Source: Tethya wilhelma (lineage: Eukaryota; Porifera; Demospongiae; Tethyida; Tethyidae). From it: a stretch of DNA of 64,000 nt. This document shows positions 23,478 through 35,193 of the stretch, piece after piece. The notes below the pieces were generated by a model. The model ran no database searches and was not told the DNA's origin. It saw nothing but the letters and a program-made list of their open reading frames with translations. The stretch covers positions 27,095,015 through 27,159,014 of the forward strand of contig CAXIPT010000001.1 in NCBI GenBank assembly GCA_964030475.1, read 5' to 3'. The stretch's first letter is position 1; every line of letters starts with the position of its first letter. Made by a program: the position numbers and the translations under genes.

Positions 23478-24200
23478 CTCAGATCAGTTAAGGCAAGCTC
23501 AGAGTTCCTTAACTGAAATCATCACACATGTTGATAATTAATGCTATATCTTACAAACCGTAGCAAGTGTTACCATGGAAACATGCATGATGATAGCTAT
23601 GTCTTCCCTCTACATTTTGACTCAGTCGTAATAGTCATGTGACCAGATAATTATGAATAATTAACAGTTTTTGTAAATAGTTGGGTTTACCGCTACCAAA
23701 TACTGTTGCTATGGTTACCAAATTTTCAGACCATAAGCGTCTTGTAGTGAGGTATTTGAATCTGGGTGGAAACGTTGTCTCCGATATATGCGCATAAAGA
23801 AATTAGCAAAAATGTTGCAAAATTTGGGTGTGCATTATATAGAAAATGGTGTTTTTGTGCCATATCTTTATGTGCATACATCGGAGACATCATTTCCACC
23901 CAGATTTAGATACTTTACTATTAGATGTTTTTGGTCCCAAAATTTGGTTGCCATAGCAACAGTATTTGGTAGCGGTAAAATGAATTATTCATAATTTAGT
24001 AATTATAATTAAGTGGCAGATTATTCATAAACTATAGGTCACATGACATTTTTAATTGCATTACCATGTAGATTAAAAATGAGATTATCATTTCATCAAG
24101 TTTTCATGGTAACATATGATTTAATTTAGAAGATACACCATATCACTTTTCTTAGATTTTACCTATTATTATACACTGAGCTTGCCTTAACTGTTCTGAG
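23478..24200. mobile_element. CTCAG-family TIR element, 2-bp duplication TA
   Basis: Ends CTCAGATCAGTTAAGGCAAG and CTTGCCTTAACTGTTCTGAG, flanked by TA (23476-23477, 24201-24202). The empty site CATCTCTTAAGAAGAGC is present in the sister HF copy at 26028. The interior is itself a large imperfect palindrome (about 23640-24060). Confidence 0.85.
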
Positions 24201-24508
24201 TAAGAAGAGCAACCAGGTATCACAAAATAGTTCCAGGCAACTTCAGTGCATTTAATTCCAAATAACGCACACTTTTGTGTGTAGAAAGGGTCGTCAATTC
24301 GAATTTTCTAGAAGCTAATGAATTATTCATGAGTGTAGAAATTAATGGCGGCCACATGGAGGAGGCGCTTTCCGCCTTGTATCTAGCTACTCAATGAGAG
24401 GCGCTAAAAACCGACGGCAAAAGCGACTGTACTGGAAGAAACCAAGTTCATTCGTTCAAGAATCAGCTTCTAAATGTGAATAGTCTCTGAGAAAAGTTGA
24501 GCCAAGAT

Positions 24509-24551
24509 AGAAAAAGAAGAAGAAGAAGAAGAAGAAGAAGAAGAAGAAGAT
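24509..24551. repeat. (AAG)n microsatellite inside HF body
   Basis: About 14 AAG units; the same position in other HF copies holds AAG or CTT runs of different length. Confidence 0.9.
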
Positions 24552-24929
24552 GGAGAAAATTGGAGGTTTGACATATTTGTGTTTGTTACTTTAGCAATGC
24601 TTTTAGGCCATGTTTCTGGGCTCATTAGAAAGAGAAAGAGCTAAATAGTAGCTTTAGAAGCCTTTTAGTGCTAAGCGCTCAGTTTTTGTAGAGTTATTTG
24701 CGCGAATATTTGTATTGCGCTATTGGGCCATCCGTGCCATTCCTGTGTACCCAGTACTACCGTACTGGGAATACTTATTGTCTATTGCAGTTATAATAAT
24801 ACTACTTCTTCCCAATGTGTGTATAAAATGTATATTTGCATACCTATACAAAGATTTACTGTACCTATACAAACAGTTAGATATAGGGTAGATGTTATAC
24901 AGGATAAATGTCTAACATCTAACTGTATA

Positions 24930-25636
24930 CAGTGCAACCACATAAGAGACCAAAATTCATGATTTTGTGTTTATCTCAACATAACTTCTAAACCTTAAAG
25001 GCTTACCATCTAGTGATGGTATATATGTGTAGGGTGATCACTTGTAGAGCTTCTGTGAGTGGGCGGGTCTGGTCACGTGACTGTGGGAGGGCGTGGCTCA
25101 CCGTTTGCAAAGAACAGTAAGGAAAAACGTTAGAGATAAGATTAGACAAACTACTGGGAGTTAAGAGTCCAGATTTTATAGGGAGTGAAAGGCTGCATTA
25201 ATGTATATATGTTACAAATCAGAGCTCTTAACTCATGAGTATAAGCAAGAAATGCTTGCATAAAGCCAAAAAATATGCGAAATTTAATGCAAAAAAGTTA
25301 GGGATAGAAAATATAGCTTCCAGTGCGAGTTAAGGTCCCAGAATTGATCTGTCAATAGACAAAGAAATAACTTAGCATTGTACCAAGTTTGGTAGAGCAG
25401 GCCCTTGGCATTCGTCCAAACCGTTGCATTTTGTTAGCTAAAAGAGCATTTTAGAGCATTTTTGCAAAATTCTGTGGATTTATGGCTTCGCAAAATAACT
25501 ACAGTTATACGGTGAAATTTTGATTTTCAAAAATGCTTCAAACTACCCAAATTCTGCTTGTTAGCAACAGATTTCATGCACTTTTGACTGTTTTCAAGGA
25601 TTTTTAACAATTTTGGTCTCTTATGTGGTTGCACTT
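24930..25636. mobile_element. TA-target TIR element in the tandem repeat
   Basis: CAGTGCAACCACATAAGAGA and the complement TCTCTTATGTGGTTGCACTT are the ends; TA flanks both (24928-24929, 25637-25638). Empty site AACTGTATACTTCTTCCC is at 25746. No transposase inside. Confidence 0.85.
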
Positions 25637-25934
25637 TACTTCTTCCCATTGTGTGTATAAAAATGTATATTTGCATACCTATACAGTAACTATACATACA
25701 GTTAGATATAGGGTAGATGTTATACAGTATAAATGTCTGACGTCTAACTGTATACTTCTTCCCATTGTGTGTGTAAAATGTATATTTGCATACCTATACA
25801 AAGATATACTGTACCTATACATACAGTTAGATATAGGGTAGATGATATAGAGTATATATGTCTAACATCTAACTGTATACTTCGATATACTGTACCATTA
25901 CATACAGTTAGATATAGGGTAGATGATATAGAGT

Positions 25935-26771
25935 TGGTAACAGTTTGTGAAGCCTGCTTGATACTGAAGTGAAACACACATTCAGTCATTTGGATGCAGG
26001 AGCTGTATCATAAAATTGATAATCAAAGTCCTGATTCATCTCTTAAGAAGAGCAACCAGGTAGTTTCAGGCAACTGCAAGTTCAGTGCATTTAATTCCAA
26101 ATAACGCACACTTGTGTGTGGAAAGGGTCGTCAATTCGAATTTTCTAGAAGCTAATAAATTATGCATTAGTGTAGAAATTAATGGCGGCCATATGGAGGA
26201 GGTGCTTTTCTCGCCTCGTATCTAGCAACTCAATGAGAGACACAAAAAAGCGATGGCAAAAGCAACTGTCCCAAGTTCGTTCGTTCAAGAATCAGCTTCT
26301 GAAAGTGAATACCCTATAGCGGGAAAGTTTCGTGGGGTTTAACTTTTGCGGTTTTCGCGGATCACGATCCATCCGTGAAAGTTTTTATCCGCGAAATTTT
26401 TCGAAATGTATTACGTATGGGCTTGCGCACAGCTCATCCGCGAAAGTTAAACTGCAAAAATGTTTGACTAGAGACTTCCGCGAAAGTTTGACATTGAAAC
26501 TTTCCCGCTATACGGTAGTCTGAGAAAAGTTGAGCCAAGATAGAAGAAGAGAAGAATAAGAAGAAGATGGAGAAAATTGGAGGTTTAGCATGTTTGTTAC
26601 TTTAGCGATGTTTTTAGGCCATGTTTTTGGGCTCATTAGAAAGAGAAAGAGCTAAATAGTAGCTTAAGAAGCCTTTTAGTGCTAAGCGCTCAGTTTATTC
26701 TCGTGAATATTTGTATTGCGCTAATGGGCCATCTGTGCCATTCCTGTGTACCCAGTACTACAGTACTGGGA
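25935..26771 (+). mobile_element. HF element, type 1, lacking the foldback
   Basis: Starts TGGTAACAGTTTGTG in the type 1 module, ends in the hairpin at 26771. Flanks GATATAGAGT and ATAAATGTCTAAC join to an uninterrupted tandem-repeat unit with no duplicated bases. Confidence 0.8.
26312..26515. mobile_element. 204-bp TA-target MITE
   Basis: CCCTATAGCGGGAAAGTTTC and GAAACTTTCCCGCTATACGG are inverted ends, flanked by TA (26310-26311, 26516-26517). Empty site GTGAATAGTCT is in other HF copies (24477). Confidence 0.9.
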
Positions 26772-26920
26772 ATAAATGTCTAACGTCTAACTGTATACTT
26801 CTTCTCATTGTGTGTATAAAATTGTGATAACTTGAAAGTTGAAAGTTGAATAAAGTTCTTGACAATTTTAGCTAAGAAATCACAAGCTTAAATACTAAAT
26901 GAAAATCACAAAACAGGAAG

Positions 26921-27203
26921 TGTTGAGCCCTTTCTCAGTCAGCTATAGAGTTAGCAACTACTGTACTGTTACAGTCAACTTTAGCAGCATGACAGTGCAT
27001 ATCAATGATCACTAAACAAGGGCTACAAGGGCCCAGCTTATATACATACATGAACACTCAAACAGGTTTTACTAGACTACAGATCAAGTTCTAGCAGTTT
27101 GGCATAGATACATAGACAACAACATAATGTTCTGCAATGGTAGGTGTGAGCTTAAACAATAGATACTACAAATCAATGTCAGAATAAGGCTTCGGCACCA
27201 ACA
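26921..27203 (-). repeat. BEL/Pao 3' LTR
   Basis: TGTTGAGCCCTTTCTCAGTC to TTCGGCACCAACA on the + strand; pairs with 34659-34949. Confidence 0.9.
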
Positions 27204-27219
27204 TCCCGCCGGCCAAGAC

Positions 27220-28561
27220 CTAGTGGTCTTCAAATCTTGAAAACTCTTCATCTTTGGCTGAAAATTTTTCCATTAGGAGGGCTAGCTTTGTGACAGGTCT
27301 GGTATAAACGCCTGACTTAGTCTTGATGGTAGCAACTCTGACAAATCCATCTTCTCCAGGATGAACTTCTGTAACTCTTGCCAAAGGCCATTTAGTGGGA
27401 ATTAGACTCTCCTCTTGTAGAAGTACCAAGTCACCAGGACGAAAATTCCTTGTAGGATTGTACCACTTTGTCACACGGTTCAGAGTAGTGACATACTCAG
27501 AAGACCATCTCCTCCAAAAATGCCGTGTAATTGCTTGGCATAATTCCCAACGACGCAACAGGAGGATGTCACGAGTCATGAGAGATAGAGTGATCTGGAA
27601 GTGCTTCTAAAGCTTGTCCAATCAAGAAATGTCCAGGTGTCAATGGTTCGAGGCCTTCATCATCGCTTGGCAAAGGGACAAGTGGCCTACTATTTAAGCA
27701 GGCTTCAATTTGTACAACAACAGTGACCATTTTCTCGAAGGTGAGCTTTACTTCTCCTACAACCTTCCTCAGATGCCTCTTCATACTTTTCACTGCGGCC
27801 TCCCACAGACCACCGAAATGTGGAGCACGTTAAGGGATGAACTTTCACTTGATCATTTAAGAGGATAGGAAATCTGAAATGCAACTTTGAGTTGCCTTCA
27901 GGTTGAGGAATTGGGTCAACTGCTTGATCTCTTTGGCAGCGCCCACAAAATTGGTACCGTTGTCACTCCAAATGAGACTAGGCTTCCCTCTTCGAGCAAT
28001 AGACCTTCTAAAGCAGGCGATAAAGGCTTCAGTGGTTAAGTCTGAGACAATTTCCAGGTGAACAGCCTTGACTGTCAATGAGACGAAGACACAGATGTAC
28101 GACTTGATTATTGTAGGCTTCCTGGTATGTCCAAGTTTCAGGAGTATAGGACCTGCATAGTCTATCCCAGTTCTGTCAAAAACATGACAATGTCCAGGAA
28201 CCAGTCGTTCGACCGGTAGTTGTCCTATCATCTGAGGCTTGGGTTTGATGGAATGACGTCGACATACTATACATTGACGATACTCCAGGCGAATGACTGT
28301 ACGTCCTCGAACTATGTAATATCTTGTTGCAAGTGAAGCTGAAAGGAGACTGGGACCAGCGTGCAACAGACGGATGTGTTCTGAGTGTATGATGGAGCGT
28401 GTCAATGGATGTCTCCCATGTAAGATAAGAGGATGTCGAGTGTCATAAACGATTTGCAACATCTTTAGTCTACCACCTACACATAGCAAACCATTTGCAT
28501 CAATGAATGGACTCAATGTCCTCAGGCAGCTTGATTTCTGCAACGGAGATTGTCTTGACAA
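27220..28561 (-). pseudogene. BEL/Pao integrase and C-terminal DUF5641 region
   Basis: 28561-27857 is open: the zinc-binding part has H..H near HSEHIRLLHAGP and CIVCRRHSIKP; the catalytic core has DRTGIDYAGP (first Asp), VFVSLTVKAVHLEIVSDLTT, and WSDNGTNFVGAAKEI (second Asp). The next pieces are in other frames: 27793-27569 (NSRPLVPLPSDDEGLEPLTP, GHFLIG) and 27579-27220 (RNFRPGDLVLLQEES, WPLARVTEVHPGEDG, RPVTKLALL). The latter is the DUF5641 tail typical of BEL/Pao integrases. It would insert the cDNA into chromosomes. Frame changes near 27855 and 27575 break it. Confidence 0.9.
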
Positions 28562-28606
28562 GGCAGCAATCTCATCTTGAAAGTGTGCACGTTGTATGAC
28601 ACCAAT

Positions 28607-30361
28607 TCAGTAGTGTTCTGCACTCTTGAGTTCACTAGTTGACAGGGGTGAGGACCCCTTGCACTGTGAGTCCTTCTTCAAGTGGCAGTTTCTAACAAAA
28701 TGTGATATCCACGCAGTGATCCTTACAAGGTGGGAAAAACTAGAGAAACGATTAACAGGAATCACAGGCTCCATTTTCTCCTTTACACAGACTTGCAAGG
28801 AGCAGGAGATTCTTTCTTCCTCTTCACTTGTTTTGTTAGGTGGCAGAGTAACTTGTTGTGGCCACTCGTCAGAAGACATTTTTAACCATGTTGGTCCATT
28901 TCACCACAATGTATGGTTGAAAAGCTCTGAAGGAAACAACCCTCTTGAACCACAATCAGCATGATTTTCATAACCGTTCACATGATGCCATCTACTTGGA
29001 GGTATGAGGTCAATGATGGTTGAAACTCTGTTACCAACATAAGTCTTGAATTGTTTAGGGCTGCCATCCAACCAGTTCAAGACGATTGTACTGTCAGTCC
29101 AGGCATAACGCATGAGTGAGTGATAGAGAAATTTTAAACACCTGTCTCAAGTGATCAAGTAAGTGCGACAAGAGAAGAGCTTCACAAAGTTCAAGACGAG
29201 GAATTCTCAAACGCTTGATTGGAGCTACCTTTGCAACGAGAGAGACATACACCTGCCCATTGGAGCCAGTGAGTCTAAGATATGCAACAGCTGCATATGC
29301 TGATTCTGATGCACATGTATCTTACAAGACGTGATGTGAGATTCTCTGGGGAAGTAACATCTAGAGATGAACTTGTCGGACAAACATGTCAACTCCTTCC
29401 TCCACTGCAACCATTCATCAAGTATGTCTTGTGGGACTATGTCATCCCAAGAGATGTTTCTTTCCCAAACTTGCTGCAGAAGTATCTTGACCTTGATTAC
29501 ACAAGGCGCAAACCAACCAAGTACATCGTAGACCTTTGAGATATCAGACACGAGAAATCTTTTCGTCACTTCCTTAAGAAGAGGAAGATCAGACACAGTG
29601 AGTCGAAAATGGTCATACTTGGCATTCCATTCAATTCCAAGTGTCTTGTCAGGATCAGAGATTACATGTTATGAAAGTGGATCCTTGTACTTGTCAGAAC
29701 ATGTCTGAGCACTGAAGGCTCACTTGAATTCCATTTGTACAATAGAAAACCGCCTTTGCTAAAAAGACAGTGCAACTCCCATCAAAGTTGGGTTGCTTCT
29801 TCAACAGAGTCTGCTCCGGAAAGACAATCATCCACATAAAAGGACTCTTGTACTGCTTGCACAGCCATAGGATACTCTTTAGCATAGTCCAAGGCATTTT
29901 GTTTCACAGCCATGTTGGCAACAAAAGGTGACATGGTAACTCCAAATGTGACTCTATTCATTCGATAATCTTGCAATGGTTCTGTAGGAGATTGCCTCCA
30001 CACAAAACGATGAAGATCTTTGTCTGAGTCATCAAGTTGGACTGCACGAAACATCTTACTTACGTCAGTTGTCAATGCAACTCTGTGAAAACGAAATCTT
30101 AAAGGAACATCAATTAGTGGTGGGTGAACAGTTGGCCCAACCAACAACGTGTCATTGAGAGAGACATTGGTTGCAGACTTTGCAGAAGCGTCGAAGACTG
30201 CAAGGCCTTTAGTTGTTGTGCTGCTTTCTTTCCGAACTGCATGTATCGGAAGATAGAACACTTGGTTGACTGACTTGTTCAAGTCAGCTGTTGGTACCAC
30301 TTCGGCATGTTTCAACTCAAAATATTCTTGTATTACATCATTTACAACTTGGAATTCTCCC
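28607..30361 (-). pseudogene. BEL/Pao pol, second copy of RT-RNase H block
   Basis: Nearly base-for-base repeat of 30363-32080. It contains the RT end (TTDVSKMFRAVQLDD, ESFYVDDCLSGA), the post-RT region (YDVLGWFAPCVIKVKILLQQ) and RNase H (YAWTDSTIVLNWL, HADCGSRGL). Only this copy connects to integrase, through LKKDSQCKG. It starts at the single N at 30362, so it is best read as the same locus assembled twice. Confidence 0.85.
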
Positions 30362-32080
30362 NAGGGGTGAGGACCCCTTGCACTGTTAGTCCTTCTTCAA
30401 GTGGCAGTTTCTAACAAAATGTGATATCCACGCAGTGATCCTTACAAGGTGGGAAAAACTAGAGAAACGATTAACAGGAATCACAGGCTCCACTTTCTCC
30501 TTTACACAGACTTGCAAGGAGCAGGAGATTCTTTCTTCCTCTTCACTTGTTTTGTTAGGTGGCAGAGTAACTTGTTGTGGCCACTCGTCAGAAGACATTT
30601 TTAACCATGTTGGTCCATTTCACCACAATGTATGGTTGAAAAGCTCTGAAGGAAACAACCCTCTTGAACCACAATCAGCATGATTTTCATAACCGTTCAC
30701 ATGATGCCATCTACTTGGAGGTATGAGGTCAATGATGGTTGAAACTCTGTTACCAACATAAGTCTTGAATTGTTTAGGGCTGCCATCCAACCAGTTCAAG
30801 ACGATTGTACTGTCAGTCCAGGCATAACGCATGAGTGAGTGATAGAGAAGTTTTAAACACCTGTCTCAAGTGATCAAGTAAGTGCGACAAGAGAAGAGCT
30901 TCACAAAGTTCAAGACGAGGAATTCTCAAACGCTTGATTGGAGCTACCTTTGCAACGAGAGAGACATACACCTGCCCATTGGAGCCAGTGAGTCTAAGAT
31001 ATGCAACAGCTGCATATGCTGATTCTGATGCACATGTACCTTACAAGACGTGATGTGAGATTCTCTGGGGAAGTAACATCTAGAGATGAACTTGTCGGAC
31101 AAACATGTCAACTCCTTCCTCCACTGCAACCATTCATCAAGTATGTCTTGTGGGACTATGTCATCCCAAGAGATGTTTCTTTCCCAAACTTGCTGCAGAA
31201 GTATCTTGACCTTGATTACACAAGGCGCAAACCAACCAAGTACATCGTAGACCTTTGAGATATCAGACACGAGAAATCTTTTTGTCACTTCCTTAAGAAG
31301 AGGAAGATCAGACACAGTGAGTCGAAAATGGTCATACTTGGCATTCCATTCAATTCCAAGTGTCTTGTCAGGATCAGAGATTACATGTTATGAAAGTGGA
31401 TCCTTGTACTTGTCAGAACATGTCTGAGCACTGAAGGCTCACTTGAATTCCATTTGTACAATAGAAAACCGCCTTTGCTAAAAAGACAGTGCAACTCCCA
31501 TCAAAGTTGGGTTGCTTCTTCAACAGAGTCTGCTCCGGAAAGACAATCATCCACATAAAAGGACTCTTGTACTGCTTGCACAGCCATAGGATACTCTTTA
31601 GCATAGTCCAAGGCATTTTGTTTCACAGCCATGTTGGCAACAAAAGGTGACATGGTAACTCCAAATGTGACTCTATTCATTCGATAATCTTGCAATGGTT
31701 CTGTAGGAGATTGCCTCCACACAAAACGATGAAGATCTTTGTCTGAGTCATCAAGTTGGACTGCACGAAACATCTTACTTACGTCAGTTGTCAATGCAAC
31801 TCTGTGAAAACGAAATCTTAAAGGAACATCAATTAGTGGTGGGTGAACAGTTGGCCCAACCAACAACGTGTCATTGAGAGAGACATTGGTTGCAGACTTT
31901 GCAGAAGCGTCGAAGACTGCAAGGCCTTTAGTTGTTGTGCTGCTTTCTTTCCGAACTGCATGTATCGGAAGATAGAACACTTGGTTGACTGACTTGTTCA
32001 AGTCAGCTGTTGGTACCACTTCGGCATGTTTCAACTCAAAATATTCTTGTATTACATCATTTACAACTTGGAATTCTCCC
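28645..32080. repeat. Near-identical 1.7-kb direct repeat across a single N
   Basis: 28645-30361 and 30363-32080 both run from AGGGGTGAGGACCCCTTGCA to TTACAACTTGGAATTCTCCC with only a handful of substitutions (for example CCATTTTCTCC against CCACTTTCTCC). The N sits exactly at the joint. Confidence 0.95.
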
Positions 32081-32870
32081 TTTGATCGTAGAGATCTTTC
32101 TAGTGAGAGAAAACGTCTCACAGCTTGTGACCTTGACTCGCCTAGTGCCTTTGCACCAGGTTTCCGTGGTAGTTGAACAATGAATCTACCATCTTCTGAC
32201 CGTTTGTGAGTGTCAAGGAACATCTTTAGTACTAGCTTCTCTTCAGGAGAGAACAGTAGTGGGCCGTACCTTTGCCCGTCTTCTAACTCCCAGAACTTTC
32301 TCAACAGGTCATCTCCAGTGAGAAATGAAACATGATTTGAGATCATACCGTTAGTGGTTTGAGAACCTATACTGACTTCTCCAGCTAGCACCCAGCCGAA
32401 CACAGTTTCCAAGGCTGTTGGTGATCCAGGTGGACCAAACCGCCGGCCATTGAGTAACACATTGACGAATATGTCTACTCCCAGAACCAAATCGATCTTG
32501 CCAGGTAAACCAGTCTGGATCTGCAAGTTGCAAATCAGTTAAGTGCTTCCATTCAGTGTTCAGCTTAGATGTAAGAGGTAGATTGGCAGTTACAAGAGGC
32601 ACAATCACTGCAGTGACTGAAATCTCTTTGTGGACAGAACTTGTTGGAGTGATTGCAAACGTGGCTATAGATTGCACCGAGCTTTTGTGACTGAGACCTG
32701 TAATGCCATAGATTCTGGCTTGTTGCTGTGACCGTGGAAGTCTTAGAGCTTAAGCTATACGCTCAGAAACAAATGAAACAGTCGATCCTGAATCCAGAAG
32801 AGCTCTGGCATTCACAGTGGAGCCATCAGGCGCAATAACTAAAACACGAGAGGTCATGAGTAAAACATTG
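30384..32870 (-). pseudogene. BEL/Pao protease, RT and RNase H, first copy
   Basis: Protease near 32870-32755 has RALLDSGSTVSFVSERIA with the aspartyl motif DSGS. The long open frame 32526-31501 covers the A17-type linker (LVLGVDIFVNVLLNG, ALETVFGWVLAGEV) and RT: VFYLPIHAVRKES, VFDASAKS, TTDVSKMFRAVQLDD, and the catalytic ESFYVDDCLSG at 31560. Further pieces are in other frames: 31315-30944 (YDVLGWFAPCVIKVKILLQQ) and RNase H 30832-30620 (WTDSTIVLNWL). RT copies the element RNA and RNase H degrades it. Frame changes near 32520, 31500 and 31320 and stops disable the chain. Confidence 0.9.
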
Positions 32871-32874
32871 GATG

Positions 32875-34500
32875 TTATCCTTGCGATTGCAGTATTGGAC
32901 ACAGACAAGGCTGGATTGAGCTCAAGTTACTTGCCTGACTTGAAGTTGGTCCTGAATTAGTAGTACTTGCAATCGGACTGCTCAAGGACGGTGATTGCTG
33001 CATGCCTCTTCTGTTTTCCTGATGTAACAGAGTGTGGTGTGTCCTTTGACACTTCTGACAACGGTTTAAAGACCGACAATCTTTAACAAAATGTCCTGCT
33101 CTGAGACAGTTCAAGCACAAACCATTACTCCTGGCAATGGTTAACCGTTGACCACGTTCAAGAGATTTGAAACAGCTACAAATGTAGAGAGGGTGTTTAT
33201 CATTGCAAACAACACAGGTGTTGTCAGAGACATGGCTCATCAATGTTGTAACTTGAGGTTTCTGGAAACCTCGGTAATTAGCTTTCTTTGTGTCACTCCT
33301 ACTTCGTTTGATTTCGAAGGCAGGAGATTCAGAAGCTTGTGCTCTCAAGTTGAGAAATTCTAGAAGCTTTGTGTAATGTGGTACTTCTTCAGAATCTTGA
33401 CTATGTTTTGCCACTCAAAGGCAGTGCTGTCATCAAGCTTCAATTCCAGCAGCGAAGTAATAAATGGACCAGACGGCTCATTTCCCAAAGCTTTAAGAGC
33501 TCTTAAGTGCTGCTGCACTGTATCATGAAGATGTCGAATTTCTCTGCCATTTCCTTCCTTGAGAGCAGGAACATCCATAATCATCTTTACATGTGTTTGG
33601 TGAATAAGACGTGGCCAATCATATCTGGCACACAAACTTTCTACAGCTTCCTTGTAGAAGTCTCCAGACCTTGAAAGACCTTCAATGACACCTCTAGCTG
33701 AACCACCTTTGACGGCATTTTGCAGATATACCAATTTCTCATAATCTGGTATGTTTCGGTCATGTACAGAGACGTTGAATTGCTCCCAAATAACCTTCCA
33801 GTTAAGCAAATTGCCATCAAATTTTGGGGTATCCAACTTCGGAAGTCTCACGCCAGACTCCATTGATTCACTTGAGGTATTTGCAACAGCATGAGTTAAT
33901 TCTTTTAGCTTCAGTGAGCATTTGAAAATCTCTCCTTTGAGAGCTTGCATAACTCATGAGACTCTTCTAGTCTCAATTGAAGTAACAGGTCATATGCTTG
34001 GACAAGATCTCCCTTTGTTTCCGAGATTTCATCCTATGAATGAAGTGAATTTCTTCTTGTTTCCCAGTCAATGGTTGAATTCCAACCTTGACAGATTCCA
34101 CATTTCCCTTAACTGAAGAAAGCTTTCTAGTGGCAAAAAACAACTCGTCTTTGGATTTGTCTGTTGCAAGATTACAATTGTTGATGATTCGTTTGATACG
34201 TATCTTAGTGTCATCCACTTGCTCATCAACGGTATCAAAAGTCTCTTGTTCTTTCACGAGTGCACTCGGATCTTCGATTAAATCAATTAATTCAAAGTGA
34301 ATAACTTTAAATTCTGCTTGAAAATTGCTTAATCTTTCCAATGTTTGACGAGCAGTTTCCAAAACTTCAGGACTTGGAGCTTCGCTTTCAATAGTGCTCA
34401 GTCGATTTGCTAGACGAGTGATCGATGCACGAATAGTTCCTCTCTTCTTAGTTAACGAGGAAATAACTGCAGTAGGATCCTTTCCTCTTTCCATTGTCAT
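32875..34500 (-). pseudogene. BEL/Pao gag (DUF1759 plus zinc knuckles)
   Basis: 34500-33973 is the coiled-coil N-terminal part (SLTKKRGTIRASITRLANRL). 33950-33360 is the DUF1759 region (LPKLDTPKFDGNLLNWKVIW, YEKLVYLQNAVKGGSARGVI, CARYDWP). 33414-32875 holds the knuckles CLNCLRAGHFVKDC and CQKCQRTHHTLLH after CVVCNDKHPLYIC. Three overlapping frames mean two frameshifts in about 1.6 kb. Gag would form the cytoplasmic particle that packages element RNA. Confidence 0.9.
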
Positions 34501-34637
34501 AAACTAAGATAGAGTCTGATATATCACACATCAGGTTTTCAAATTGACAGGCAATTGAGTGATCTTCTCTGAGAAAGAACTATCGCACTGAACAGTGTGC
34601 TTGACAACTTAGTTACAGACCTGGCTACAGAGCCAAG

Positions 34638-34655
34638 ATCCGGCTCGAAGGACCA
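34638..34655 (-). promoter_or_regulatory. Candidate primer-binding site of the BEL/Pao element
   Basis: Three bases inside the 5' LTR the element strand reads TGGTCCTTCGAGCCGGAT. It begins with TGG, complementary to a tRNA 3' CCA end, at the expected place. The tRNA was not identified. Confidence 0.7.
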
Positions 34656-34658
34656 GAA

Positions 34659-34949
34659 TGTTGAGCCCTTTCTCAGTCAGCTATAGAATTAGCAACTACT
34701 GTACTGTTACAGTCAACTTTAGCAGCATGACAGTGCATATCAACAACTTTATGATCACTAAACAAGGGCTACAAGGGCCCAGCTTATATACATACATGAA
34801 CACTCAAACAGGTTTTACTAGACTACAGATCAAGTTTTAGCAGTTTGGCATAGACACATAGACAACAACATAATATTCTGCAATGGTAGGTGTGAGCTTA
34901 AACAATAGATACTACAAATCGATGTCAGAATAAGGCTTCGGTACCAACA
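34659..34949 (-). repeat. BEL/Pao 5' LTR
   Basis: Pairs with 26921-27203; TGTTGAGCCCTTTCTCAGTC to TTCGGTACCAACA on the + strand. Confidence 0.9.
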
Positions 34950-35180
34950 AGGAAGAAATGTAAAAGGTGCTTGACATTACTAAGTAAGGTAAAAGTAAAA
35001 ATGTATAACATGCCTTGCAAAACACAGGAAAAATATCTATAGGAAATTATATATTTAGCAAAAGAAATGAGCTCAACCTAACTAAAACTAGTTCTAGAAA
35101 GTTCTAAATTACATAATTACTAAAATAATATTAAGAAATGCATTAAATAACATTACAACATCATTACATCAGTTATTACA

Positions 35181-35193
35181 CTTCCTCTCCCTT
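35181..35193 (-). promoter_or_regulatory. Ty3 polypurine tract
   Basis: AAGGGAGAGGAAG directly ahead of the 3' LTR; the integrase stop codon overlaps its start. Confidence 0.75.

Larger units (their letters stand above)
22934..24770 (+). mobile_element. HF element, full-length type 1 copy with an insertion
   Basis: Foldback from ACAAGTA (22934) to ACTTG (about 23209), type 1 module (TTGAGTTGGTGTG, AGTCTGGCAAGCCAGACT, GCAGGAGCTGTATCATAA), inserted element 23478-24200, then ATTCCAAATAACGCACAC, (AAG)n, GCCTTTTAGTGCTAAGCGCT and the terminal hairpin ending 24770. About 1.1 kb without the insertion. Confidence 0.85.
24800..26822. repeat. About 115-bp tandem repeat, interrupted by insertions
   Basis: Units read CTTCTTCCCATTGTGTGTAT, TTTGCATACCTATACA, ACAGTTAGATATAGGGTAGA, AATGTCTAACATCTAACTGT. 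Pieces lie at 24800-24929, 25639-25934 and 26772-26822, separated by a TIR element (24930-25636) and an HF copy (25935-26771). The Ty3 LTR starts inside the last piece. Confidence 0.75.
26921..34949 (-). mobile_element. BEL/Pao LTR retrotransposon, complete structure with duplicated pol block
   Basis: LTRs 26921-27203 and 34659-34949 (TG..CA) are flanked by AGGAAG on both sides (26915-26920, 34950-34955). In element direction, from 34949 down: LTR, primer site, gag, protease, RT, RNase H, integrase, LTR. LTR-to-LTR divergence is low (a few substitutions plus a small indel), so the insertion is recent. The length is inflated by the repeat either side of the N at 30362. Confidence 0.9.

Noticed and set aside
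25623..25989. Repetitive 67-81 codon ORFs with HTVRYRVD motifs
   Set aside because: Translation of the tandem repeat, present on both strands.
24800..26822. CRISPR-like array
   Set aside because: Units are contiguous without unique spacers, in a eukaryotic repeat context.
29282..29539. 85-codon + strand ORF, repeated at 31001-31258
   Set aside because: Antisense shadow of the BEL/Pao pol gene; repeated only because the block is repeated.
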